Under the pieces are notes generated by a model, which saw nothing but the letters and a program-made list of their open reading frames with translations, was not told the DNA's origin and did no database searches. This document shows positions 1-5,832 of a stretch of DNA of 8,334 nt, piece by piece. Each line of letters opens with the position of its first letter. Positions within the stretch are counted from its first letter, which is position 1. Source of the stretch: DATDWC01 sp035289805 (GTDB lineage: Bacteria; Patescibacteriota; Gracilibacteria; Peribacterales; Peribacteraceae); the NCBI GenBank assembly GCA_035289805.1, contig DATDWC010000050.1:1-8334 (forward strand), read 5' to 3'. Position numbers and translations under genes: made by a program.

Positions 1-1
1 T

Positions 2-256
2 GTAGGGCAGAAGGGCTTCGTGATCGAATCCTCATGGCCAACCTATGATCCCAAAAAAATCATCTCGGAGAGCTTCACGCTTGTTGTACAGGTGAATGGG
101 AAGCTGAGGGCAAATATCGAAGTGCCAACAGATATTTCCAAAGAAGAAGCGATCGCAAAAGCTAAGGAACAAGAAAACGTGAAAAAGTATCTCGAAGGGA
201 AATCGCCGAAGAAAGAGGTGTATGTGGAGGGGAAGTTAGTGAGTCTTGTCGTGTAG
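2..256 (+). CDS. leuS: Leucyl-tRNA synthetase, C-terminal fragment
   Basis: This is the 3' end of leuS. The frame is open from base 2, so the gene starts upstream of the window and the GTG at 20 is an internal codon. LeuRS charges tRNA-Leu with leucine in the cytoplasm. The visible 84 residues match the family's extreme C-terminus: a WPTYD segment, the strand VVQVNGKLRANIEVP, a helix rich in K, E and A, then YLEGKSPKKEVYVEGKLVSLVV-type strands before a TAG stop. This small C-terminal domain follows the anticodon-binding domain and contacts the tRNA elbow. The catalytic and editing domains are outside the window. The gene ends only 3 nt from the convergent frame that ends at 260, and no terminator hairpin fits in that gap. 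Family assignment is firm from the conserved QVNGK..G/A.I.VP and EGK.V..VYV.GKL patterns. Confidence 0.93.
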   Translation, partial: VGQKGFVIESSWPTYDPKKIISESFTLVVQVNGKLRANIEVPTDISKEEAIAKAKEQENVKKYLEGKSPKKEVYVEGKLVSLVV

Positions 257-259
257 TAT

Positions 260-790
260 TCAAAACTGTAGAAGGTAATCCGCGAAACCTCTATCTTGCT
301 TTATTTTTCGAAAACCGACACTCTGCAAAAATTCACAAGCCTTCGGATTGAGGAGTGGAACTGTGGTCAATAGGTTTTCTGCAAAAAGATCATCACGTGC
401 CACCGTACATCCCCGTGCAAAGGTCATGAGCTTGATTCCAGAATTTGCGAACGGATCTCGTAATTCAGAATTACTTCTCCAGAGCGCTTCTGCAACACAG
501 CCAGCATTCTGCAGACGGAGAGCAAGTATTCCAAGAAGATTTTTTCTTGCGCAAGTGCGCACGGCAAGAATGCGATGACTGGAATCGAGCATGGATTGTA
601 TATCCAAAGCATCTCGCTGACGACCAAAGCAGAGCTTGTGCTCCGAAGAAGTGAAATTTCCAGCATCCGTAGAAAGCTTTGCAATTAATTCCTGCTCTTC
701 GAATCTTCCATGCACTTCGTACTGCAGCGGAAGGCATCCTCGTCTGAGGACAAAATCTACAAATTCCAACTTAGAACATTCAAAGGACAT
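260..790 (-). CDS. Hypothetical protein, possible GNAT-like C-terminus
   Basis: This frame encodes 176 residues with an ATG at 790 and a TGA stop. I do not recognise the family with confidence. The C-terminal part has a pattern reminiscent of GNAT acyltransferases: a strand (residues about 93-114, HRILAVRT then LLGILALRL), then LLTTVPLLNPKACEFLQSVG followed by FRKI, resembling the GNAT 'V...N..A..FY...GF' element. The acetyl-CoA loop (Q/RxxGxG/A) is not evident, so an active enzyme is doubtful. The gene lies 21 nt downstream of the frame ending at 812 on the same strand, so the 260-1730 block may be one transcript. No Shine-Dalgarno precedes the start: the minus-strand upstream region is pyrimidine-rich (CTCCTCC). 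The DNA looks more AT-rich than dnaG/rpoD, and no frame on the other strand in this stretch is convincing. Confidence 0.6.
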   Translation of the reverse strand: MSFECSKLEFVDFVLRRGCLPLQYEVHGRFEEQELIAKLSTDAGNFTSSEHKLCFGRQRDALDIQSMLDSSHRILAVRTCARKNLLGILALRLQNAGCVAEALWRSNSELRDPFANSGIKLMTFARGCTVARDDLFAENLLTTVPLLNPKACEFLQSVGFRKIKQDRGFADYLLQF

Positions 791-811
791 TCGGAAGGAG
801 GAGAGAAAAAA

Positions 812-1309
812 TTATTTTTCAGTGAGCTTCTTTCTTTTCATTCTCACAAAGAGAAGAATTGACTGACGGAAATGATCTTTCCTCTCAATGACATCTTTTT
901 GTGCATCAACCACCTGTTCTGGATCGCTCTGCTTCCCCCAGGAGGCAACAAGGTCATCGAGATCAAATAATTCTCCATCAAGTACCGCAAGATTCTCCCT
1001 ATGCCTTCGAAGGGAATCATCGTTGAGAATACCTATCGCATGAAGAGCCTGTAATGCAGAGAGCAGAATTCTTTTCTCGGGATGGGCACAACCGAGACGC
1101 GAATTCTGAAGAGGAAGAGAACACTCTGCATAACAGCGTTCATGACTAAAACCACATGCTGTCGTATCACTCAAAGATTCGAGAGATTGTTCAATTTGAT
1201 TGAGGAGAGCAAATGTATCTACTTGCATAGAGAAGAGTTTCTCGATCCAGATTTTATCAGTTACGCTGCAAAATTGGCTGAGGGTATAATCGCGCTTCAC
1301 TCCTCTCAT
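812..1309 (-). CDS. Hypothetical protein, possibly the 3' part of a frameshifted gene
   Basis: No family is recognised. The frame ends with TAA at 812 and is open back to 1363. Candidate starts are TTG at 1351, ATG at 1309 (used here, 165 aa) and ATG at 1228. The longest version overlaps the upstream gene by 95 nt in another frame, and even the 1309 start overlaps it by 53 nt, which is unusual for separate genes. From the 1309 start, the middle carries a Cys/His cluster (C52, H56, C59, C63, C74, H76) that could bind metal. The C-terminal part is helical and charged (GELFDLDDLVASWGKQ, then a K/R-rich tail). It may be an independent translationally coupled gene. More likely it is the continuation of the frame starting at 1730, because the span 812-1730 is exactly one base longer than a multiple of three. 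Confidence 0.5.
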   Translation of the reverse strand: MRGVKRDYTLSQFCSVTDKIWIEKLFSMQVDTFALLNQIEQSLESLSDTTACGFSHERCYAECSLPLQNSRLGCAHPEKRILLSALQALHAIGILNDDSLRRHRENLAVLDGELFDLDDLVASWGKQSDPEQVVDAQKDVIERKDHFRQSILLFVRMKRKKLTEK

Positions 1310-1730
1310 GGATTGTTTTTCCCTTCCATCCTTCATCTTTCTTGTAATCAAAAAAACCTGTATTCAATAATGTATCAACGGCAGCAACAACATTGTTAGG
1401 CGCCAATCCAGATAAATTTTGGATTTGTTCACGTACCCTTAGCGCATACTCCCATCGACACCCCTGAATAACAAAATCGGCATGCGATACATGAGAGGGA
1501 TCAGATCCCGCGATGCGAACATTAATTTCCCTTTCCCAAATATTTGGATCAATAGGTGCACCATTGCGGGCAGGACCATCCACAAAACTTACGAGCACAT
1601 CCAAATTTGGCAAACTTGGATCCTGAGAAAAATTCGGCGCATGAAAAACTTTGGGCGCTTGGCCCGTAGCCACGGGGAGATATTCCATCCCTGCACCAAA
1701 GTGTTCCCATAATCTGTTATCGTTTGCCAT
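1257..1730 (-). CDS. Hypothetical protein, possibly the 5' part of a frameshifted gene
   Basis: This frame encodes 157 residues, with ATG at 1730 and a TGA immediately followed by an in-frame TAA. I do not recognise the family. There is no signal peptide or membrane segment. Residues 1-125 look like a soluble alpha/beta domain (LDVLVSFVDGPARNGAPIDP, then EINVRIAG, then a helix with RVREQIQNLSGL). The last 32 residues, after the T7 run, are rich in basic and polar residues and may be out-of-frame translation. The gene is divergent from the methyltransferase, with 81 nt between starts. No Shine-Dalgarno precedes it. A TAGAAT hexamer 27 nt upstream is a possible -10. The product could be real as annotated, or only the N-terminal part of a protein of about 305 aa. 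Confidence 0.55.
   Translation of the reverse strand: MANDNRLWEHFGAGMEYLPVATGQAPKVFHAPNFSQDPSLPNLDVLVSFVDGPARNGAPIDPNIWEREINVRIAGSDPSHVSHADFVIQGCRWEYALRVREQIQNLSGLAPNNVVAAVDTLLNTGFFDYKKDEGWKGKTIHERSEARLYPQPILQRN
1350..1356 (-). other. T7 homopolymer, candidate frameshift site
   Basis: On the minus strand, a run of seven T follows ACAGG and precedes GATTACAAG. The upstream gene reads it as GGT TTT TTT GAT. With six T it would read GGT TTT TTG ATT and pass directly into the downstream frame, which is open from 1363. A second homopolymer, five A near 1315 on the minus strand, is another possible slip point. Cause not determined: sequencing or assembly indel, decayed gene, phase variation or programmed slippage. 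Confidence 0.4.
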
Positions 1731-1757
1731 GAGGGTATGGGGTAAAAAAATGAATGG

Positions 1758-1763
1758 ATTCTA
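1758..1763 (-). promoter_or_regulatory. Possible -10 element for the 1730 gene
   Basis: The minus strand reads TAGAAT here, matching TATAAT at 5 of 6 positions, with its last base 27 nt from the ATG at 1730. No good -35 hexamer lies 16-18 nt upstream (GACGAC at 17 nt), so the call is weak. It sits in the 81-nt divergent region shared with the methyltransferase. Confidence 0.25.
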
Positions 1764-1767
1764 TGCT

Positions 1768-1783
1768 GACAGTGTATCCTGTC
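1768..1783. repeat. Short dyad GACAG-N6-CTGTC in a divergent intergenic region
   Basis: A perfect 5-bp inverted repeat with a 6-nt spacer lies between the divergent starts at 1730 and 1812, just upstream of the minus-strand TAGAAT hexamer. The position suits a dimeric repressor operator for one or both genes, but arms this short occur often by chance. Confidence 0.25.
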
Positions 1784-1811
1784 GTCGTAAACCATTTTCC
1801 TCGAAAAGCTA

Positions 1812-3254
1812 ATGTCGCATGCATTGGATCGATACGCTGTATTCACGGACTTGCAAGTATTGCAGGAAATTTCGAAAAAACCCCTGCGTAAAAGCCTCCG
1901 CGTGAACACCCTCAAGAGCTCTCTCGAAGAAGTGAAAAAATGGGGCGAGAAGCAGGGATGGAAACTGAATCCTGTGCCATGGTGCAGGGAAGGCTTCTTC
2001 GTTGAGCGAACCGATGAGAAGGCTCTTGGGAAAGATCTCCTCCACCAACTTGGGGCAATCTACCTACAGGAAGCAGCAAGCATGCTCCCTGTAGAACTCC
2101 TGGATCCAAAACCCGGGGAAGAAATTCTGGATCTCTGCGCGGCACCAGGAAGTAAGACCACCCAGATCGCAGCGAAGATGGAGAACACGGGAGTGATTGT
2201 TGCAAACGACGTGCAGGAGAAAAGACTCTGGACTCTGCATGCGGCACTCCAGCGTGCAGGAATCCTGAATACCATACTCACGAGTAAAAACGGCGAGTGG
2301 TTTGGTGGGCACCTCACCGAGTGCTTCGATCGCGTGCTCTGCGATGCTCCCTGCAGCGCACAGGGAATCGCTCGCAAAGATCCAGATGCACTCAAGCTCG
2401 GGACCCCTAAGCACATCGAGAAGCTAAAGCAGATGCAACTCAAACTTTTAGAGGCCGCAATCCATGCAACAAAAATCGGCGGGAGAATCGTCTATAGCAC
2501 GTGCACGCTCACGCCGGAGGAGAACGAAGAGGTAGTGATGGAAATTATGACAAAGTTTGGTGGAAAATTGGAGGTGCTCGATCCGGAGAAATTGAAAATG
2601 GAAAATGGAAAATGGAAAATGGATTCTGCCATTGATGACTCAGGCGTAGTGCAAAAACATCTTGCACATAATTCTCAATTTTCAATTCTCAATTTTTCAT
2701 TCCTGCGGTTATGGCCCCAAACCTACGATACCGAAGGCTTCTTCTGTGCCGTGCTCCAAAAAAAATCGAGCACACGCGATGTTCTGCAGCAGGAATATGT
2801 GCAACTCCGCGGAGAGCTCACGCCCTCACGTACCAAGGATATCGCTGCAGAACTCATAAAGCGCTACGGAGCATCATTCATGCACGAGGATGAGCGGTGT
2901 TACGAAACAGCGCAGTACGTCACACTCCTGAATGATACGGCCTCCAAGTTCCAACTCCCCTGCCCGCGTTACGCATTCGGTCTCCCCTTCCTCAAACTCC
3001 AGAAGGATAGCCGTATTCGCTTAACGCACGAGATGATCACGCTCCGAGGGAAGGAGGCAACCAAAGGAGTAATGGAACTCATGGATGCGCAAAAGGAAAT
3101 GCTGCTCCAGGGGAAAGATACCCCCTGCGATTCCACTCTCCATGGCGAGCTCATTCTTCGGTGGCACGGAATTTCAATCGGTATGGGGCTCGCAAAAGAA
3201 GGGGTTTTAAAGAATTGGATTCCACGAAGTGTGGTGAAGCAAATATCTCCGTAA
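1812..3254 (+). CDS. NOL1/NOP2/Sun (RsmB/RsmF-type) RNA m5C methyltransferase
   Basis: This gene encodes a 480-residue SAM-dependent cytosine-5 RNA methyltransferase, probably acting on 16S rRNA. An N-terminal segment with SLRVNTLK (about 28-35) leads into a Rossmann-fold methyltransferase. SAM motif I is ILDLCAAPGSKTTQ (105-118). Motif IV is DAPCSAQG (178-185) with Cys181. Motif VI is YSTCTLTPEENEEVV with Cys231, the expected nucleophile by homology to RsmB. The closing strand is TEGFFCAVLQK (about 308-318). The last roughly 150 residues resemble the C-terminal RNA-binding region of RsmF/YebU, a family of similar length (about 480). It lacks the N-terminal NusB-like domain of RsmB, so it is RsmF-like, but the target base (967, 1407 or another) cannot be read from sequence. 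Residues about 260-298 contain a low-complexity insertion from heptad DNA repeats. The ATG at 1812 has no Shine-Dalgarno. The ECF sigma gene follows after 40 nt. Confidence 0.92.
   Translation: MSHALDRYAVFTDLQVLQEISKKPLRKSLRVNTLKSSLEEVKKWGEKQGWKLNPVPWCREGFFVERTDEKALGKDLLHQLGAIYLQEAASMLPVELLDPKPGEEILDLCAAPGSKTTQIAAKMENTGVIVANDVQEKRLWTLHAALQRAGILNTILTSKNGEWFGGHLTECFDRVLCDAPCSAQGIARKDPDALKLGTPKHIEKLKQMQLKLLEAAIHATKIGGRIVYSTCTLTPEENEEVVMEIMTKFGGKLEVLDPEKLKMENGKWKMDSAIDDSGVVQKHLAHNSQFSILNFSFLRLWPQTYDTEGFFCAVLQKKSSTRDVLQQEYVQLRGELTPSRTKDIAAELIKRYGASFMHEDERCYETAQYVTLLNDTASKFQLPCPRYAFGLPFLKLQKDSRIRLTHEMITLRGKEATKGVMELMDAQKEMLLQGKDTPCDSTLHGELILRWHGISIGMGLAKEGVLKNWIPRSVVKQISP
2592..2622 (+). repeat. 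Heptanucleotide tandem repeat, left arm (TTGAAAA/TGGAAAA)
   Basis: The series TTGAAAA, TGGAAAA, TGGAAAA, TGGAAAA, TGG has exact 7-bp periodicity inside the methyltransferase gene. It encodes the low-complexity KLKMENGKWKMD (residues 260-271). The series in the reverse sense recurs at 2672-2699, so the two arms can pair imperfectly as a long hairpin with about 50 nt between them. Confidence 0.85.
2672..2699 (-). repeat. Heptanucleotide repeat, right arm in inverted orientation
   Basis: The plus strand reads TTCTCAA, TTTTCAA, TTCTCAA, TTTTTCA, whose complement is a TTGAGAA/TTGAAAA heptad series related to the left arm at 2592-2622. It encodes NSQFSILNFSF (about residues 287-297). Most positions of each heptad pair with the left arm and one or two mismatch. 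The reading frame is preserved across both arms, and the element sits between catalytic motif VI and the last core strand, at a loop. Confidence 0.8.
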
Positions 3255-3294
3255 TGCTCTTGCCACTGGAGAAAGGCATCTGTAGCGTCCGTCC

Positions 3295-3939
3295 ATGCTT
3301 CTCGAAAATTATATCGGGGTACATGAAGAAGAAACATACGTTGATGATGTGTCTTTATTGAAAGATGAGGAGATTGTGGAATCTGCACAAAATGGCAACC
3401 GTGAAATTTTCGGTGAACTCTTTCGGAGATACATGCCACGGCTCGTTGGAGCAATGTCGAAGAGGACATCGGATTACCATGCAGCAGAGGACATCGTTCA
3501 GGATGCATTTCGCCTTGCATTCGAACGGATCCACTCATTCGGCGGGAGGAGCCAATTTTATACATGGATCTACCGCATTGCGATGAATCAAGCTGTTACG
3601 AGGTATAGAGGACGATCGAGTTCCGAAACTTTAATCGATCGTGAACTCCTCCAAACATTGCACGAAAGTTACGACCCTAGTTGTATTCTCCCAAGCGAAT
3701 GGTTGATATCAAGGGAGGAGACCGGATTTGTACGTGGCATTGTGGAAAAACTTACAAAGGAGCACTGCGAAATTCTGATGCTCCGTTTTTATGAAAGCAT
3801 GAATTACGTCTTGATTGCAGAAACGCTCGGGATTGAATTAGGAACTGTACGATCAAGACTTCATCGTGCGAAAAGTGCATTCCGACATCGAATTTTAGAA
3901 ATCGCCGTTGCGGATGCACTGGGATGTAGAATTGAATAA
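3295..3939 (+). CDS. ECF-family RNA polymerase sigma factor
   Basis: This gene encodes 214 residues of a group 4 (ECF) sigma factor, which directs RNA polymerase to a dedicated promoter set. Region 2 runs from about 22 to 105: FGELFRRYMPRLV, then AAEDIVQDAFRLAFERI (63-79) for core binding, and FYTWIYRIAMNQ (88-99) for the -10. An acidic and serine-containing linker follows. Region 4 (about 148-198) has LTKEHCEILMLRFYE and an HTH with ETLGIELGTVRSRLHRAKSAFR-type residues for the -35. Length is typical. No anti-sigma factor is visible next to it: upstream is the methyltransferase (40 nt) and downstream is dnaG (64 nt). The ATG at 3295 has no Shine-Dalgarno and no good -10 just before it. Start uncertain: homology really begins near residue 20, where GTG (3349) or TTG (3358) are alternatives. 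It is probably cotranscribed with the methyltransferase. Confidence 0.9.
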   Translation: MLLENYIGVHEEETYVDDVSLLKDEEIVESAQNGNREIFGELFRRYMPRLVGAMSKRTSDYHAAEDIVQDAFRLAFERIHSFGGRSQFYTWIYRIAMNQAVTRYRGRSSSETLIDRELLQTLHESYDPSCILPSEWLISREETGFVRGIVEKLTKEHCEILMLRFYESMNYVLIAETLGIELGTVRSRLHRAKSAFRHRILEIAVADALGCRIE

Positions 3940-3967
3940 ATCGGAATGGCAAAAGAGGAGACAGTCA

Positions 3968-4001
3968 AGGACTGAACGGAACGTGTTATGATATCAGTCC
4001 T
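3968..4001. repeat. Perfect 8-bp inverted repeat bracketing the dnaG -10 element
   Basis: AGGACTGA (3968-3975) and TCAGTCCT (3994-4001) are exact reverse complements separated by 18 nt. The -10 hexamer of dnaG lies in the spacer and the right arm ends 2 nt before the ATG. Half-site centres are 26 bp apart. It could be an operator for dnaG or a weak hairpin. It is not followed by a T-tract, so a terminator for the ECF gene is less likely. Confidence 0.45.
3984..3992 (+). promoter_or_regulatory. Extended -10 promoter element of dnaG
   Basis: The sequence TG-T-TATGAT matches an extended -10 (TGnTATAAT, 5 of 6 in the hexamer). The hexamer ends at 3992 and the dnaG ATG begins at 4004, leaving 11 nt. 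With a usual -10 to start distance of about 7 nt, the 5' leader would be only about 4-5 nt. The hexamer 17 nt upstream (GTCAAG) is a poor -35, which extended -10 promoters tolerate. No Shine-Dalgarno is present. Confidence 0.5.
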
Positions 4002-4003
4002 CT

Positions 4004-5734
4004 ATGGACTCCGTTGCCGAAATTAAGAGCCGGCTTTCGATTGAGCAGCTTGTCGCCGAATACTGCCAACTCCAGAAGAAGGGCAGAAATTTTGTCTGCG
4101 TGTGCCCCTTCCACAACGATACCCACCCGAGCCTCCTCGTCTCCCCCGATAAAGGGATCGCCTACTGCTTTGCGTGTCAGAGCGGAGGGGATATCTTCAG
4201 CTTCTACCAAAAAATCGAGGGCGTGGAATTTTCCCAAGCAATCAAGGATCTTGCGGAAAAGGCAGGGGTCACACTCCCAAAGCACGAATTCGCACCGAAG
4301 GGACCGAGTAAAGATGAAAAGGAACGGCTGCGTGAGTGCTTGAACGAAGCGATGGTCTTCTACTGCGAAAGTTTAAAGGGGAATCAAATAGCATCGGAGT
4401 ATTTACGAGGCCGCAAAGTGCCAGCCTCACTCATCGAGCTCTTTGGCGTTGGCTTTGCCCCCGATTCTTACGATGCAACGTATACAGAGCTCCTCAAGAA
4501 AGGATTCAGCAGATCAGAAATCATGAAAGCAGGACTCGGTATCCAAAAGGAGCTCAAAGAAGAGCGCATCTACGATCGATTCCGGAACCGCATCATGTTC
4601 CCAATCAAAGATACCTTAGGGAACCTGATTGGCTTTGGGGGGAGAACATTGGGGGAGGATGATGCCAAGTACATCAATTCTCCCGATAGCCCGCTCTACA
4701 ATAAATCCGTCGCACTCTTTGGACTTTCGTATGCGAAGGAAGCAATTCGGAAAGAGAAAGCAGTGATCCTGGTAGAGGGATACTTCGATGTTCTCGCATT
4801 CCATAGGATCGGGATCGAAAACGTCGTGGCGGTTTCGGGTACCGCACTCACCGAGCAGCACGTCGCGATCCTCAAGCGAACGGCAGAAACTCTGATCCTG
4901 TGTCTCGATCAGGATACAGCGGGGAGGGAGGCAGCAGAGCGCGCATACCTGTTTGCAAAGACTCAAGATCTCGCGGTTCGATTTCTCAGAGTCCCACAGG
5001 GGAAGGATCCGGATGAATGCGCAAATATGGCGCCGGAAGAAATGCGAAAGGCAGCGGACCAGAAAGGGGTCCCCTACTTTGACCATGTGCTCTCGGAACT
5101 CGCGGCATTACGTCCAGAGAAACGGGCCATGCTCCGGAAGATTCTCCCCCTCCTCACCATTATCCCCTCAGCTGTGGAGAAGGAAGATTGCATAGCGAAA
5201 GCTGCAGCACTGCTCGGGAGTACCGTCATCGCTCTCAATGATGATCTTCGACGCGAACAGGAATTCCTGCGACGGCGAAACGAAGAGCAGGGGCGTACGA
5301 TCACAACCGCTGCATTCCACCCCGTAGAGCTCCTCCTTGGACTCATCTTCACTTACCCTCAACATCTTACAATTGTGAATGAGCTCGTAGCACCGGATGC
5401 GGAAAAACCAAAGGCGCTCTACCATGCACTCCGCGCGCTCAATCTGGGAGAGCGCGGTGCAATTACAGAGGAGGATGTACCAGAGAACCTCCGTGAATAC
5501 GCAGCTGTGCTCCACCTCTACTGCGAGGAGCAGTTTGGGACGTGGTCAGAGGATCTCGCAGGGGTGGAAATCCGGAAGCTCTGCGCCAAGGTGAACCGCG
5601 ATGTGCTCAAGCAGAAGCAGCAGGAGCTCATTGAGGGCATTAAGGAGGCACGGAGCACAGGGAAGAAAATGGAGGAGGAGAAGCTCCTCAATCAATACCA
5701 GCAGGTCCTCAAGCTCGTCTCGATAGCTCCCTAA
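4004..5734 (+). CDS. dnaG: DNA primase
   Basis: DnaG synthesises RNA primers for leading- and lagging-strand replication with the replicative helicase. The 576 residues fit the usual bacterial length. The N-terminal CHC2 zinc-binding domain has C34, H37, C55 and C58 (CPFH ... CFAC, followed by SGGDIFSF). The RNA polymerase core follows, with DRFRNRIMFPI and GFGGRTL segments (about 190-215). The TOPRIM domain has catalytic VEGYFD (257-262, Glu258), GTALTEQH, and LDQDTAG with D302 and D304 as metal ligands. The C-terminal 140 or so residues are a divergent helical helicase-binding region. The start is fixed by the conserved N-terminal helix (IKSRLSIEQLVAEY) beginning six residues in. It is followed 98 nt later by rpoD, as in macromolecular synthesis operons, but rpsU is absent and an ECF sigma gene lies upstream. 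It probably has its own promoter at 3984. Confidence 0.97.
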   Translation: MDSVAEIKSRLSIEQLVAEYCQLQKKGRNFVCVCPFHNDTHPSLLVSPDKGIAYCFACQSGGDIFSFYQKIEGVEFSQAIKDLAEKAGVTLPKHEFAPKGPSKDEKERLRECLNEAMVFYCESLKGNQIASEYLRGRKVPASLIELFGVGFAPDSYDATYTELLKKGFSRSEIMKAGLGIQKELKEERIYDRFRNRIMFPIKDTLGNLIGFGGRTLGEDDAKYINSPDSPLYNKSVALFGLSYAKEAIRKEKAVILVEGYFDVLAFHRIGIENVVAVSGTALTEQHVAILKRTAETLILCLDQDTAGREAAERAYLFAKTQDLAVRFLRVPQGKDPDECANMAPEEMRKAADQKGVPYFDHVLSELAALRPEKRAMLRKILPLLTIIPSAVEKEDCIAKAAALLGSTVIALNDDLRREQEFLRRRNEEQGRTITTAAFHPVELLLGLIFTYPQHLTIVNELVAPDAEKPKALYHALRALNLGERGAITEEDVPENLREYAAVLHLYCEEQFGTWSEDLAGVEIRKLCAKVNRDVLKQKQQELIEGIKEARSTGKKMEEEKLLNQYQQVLKLVSIAP

Positions 5735-5750
5735 ATCAGACTCGGTTTAA

Positions 5751-5791
5751 AGGAATACCTCTCGAATTTCGTGCTTTTTTAGCACATTCCT
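5751..5791 (+). terminator. Hairpin after dnaG, possible weak terminator
   Basis: GTGCT (5771-5775) and AGCAC (5781-5785) form a 5-bp stem with a TTTTT loop. Directly flanking it on the right, ATTCCT (5786-5791) complements AGGAAT (5751-5756), giving a second stem section with a 14-nt bulge on the left. The following sequence is T-rich, with T7 at 5805-5811 about 20 nt away, so a canonical intrinsic terminator is not formed. It may attenuate readthrough from dnaG into rpoD, or be chance. Confidence 0.3.
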
Positions 5792-5793
5792 CC

Positions 5794-5821
5794 TTTTCAT
5801 CGCATTTTTTTGCCTTATACT
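5794..5821 (+). promoter_or_regulatory. Predicted rpoD promoter
   Basis: The -10 TATACT (5816-5821, 5 of 6) is preceded by TTTTCA (5794-5799, 4 of 6 to TTGACA) at a 16-nt spacer. The -10 ends 11 nt before the rpoD ATG at 5833, the same distance as at dnaG, predicting a leader of about 4-5 nt. No Shine-Dalgarno lies between. Confidence 0.5.
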
Positions 5822-5832
5822 CTGATTCCGAC

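Noticed and set aside
20..256. A separate 78-codon gene starting at GTG 20.
   Set aside because: The same frame is open upstream to base 2, and the residues match the interior of the LeuRS C-terminus, so this is a truncated leuS and not a small gene.
791..803. AGGAGG-like purine stretch on the plus strand (GGAAGGAGGAG) that looks like a ribosome binding site.
   Set aside because: The only nearby downstream plus-strand start is a GTG near 822, opening a frame of about 15 codons. The stretch is better explained as the complement of the pyrimidine-rich leader of the minus-strand gene at 790.
805..820. Dyad GAAAAA-ATTA-TTTTTC over the stop codon at 812.
   Set aside because: All-A/T arms in an A/T-rich stretch have little pairing strength and are expected by chance. 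There is no GC stem for a terminator.
2969..3565. Long minus-strand open frame (198 codons) across the methyltransferase-ECF junction.
   Set aside because: It lies antisense to two genes with clear family motifs, has no recognisable motif itself, and would leave both real genes overlapped. It is a shadow frame.
3978..3999. GGAAC (3978-3982) followed by GTC (3997-3999) upstream of dnaG, resembling an ECF-type promoter that the adjacent sigma factor might use.
   Set aside because: The gap between the two elements is 14 nt, shorter than typical ECF promoters, and the implied transcription start would fall at or inside the dnaG start codon. The extended -10 TGTTATGAT explains the region better.
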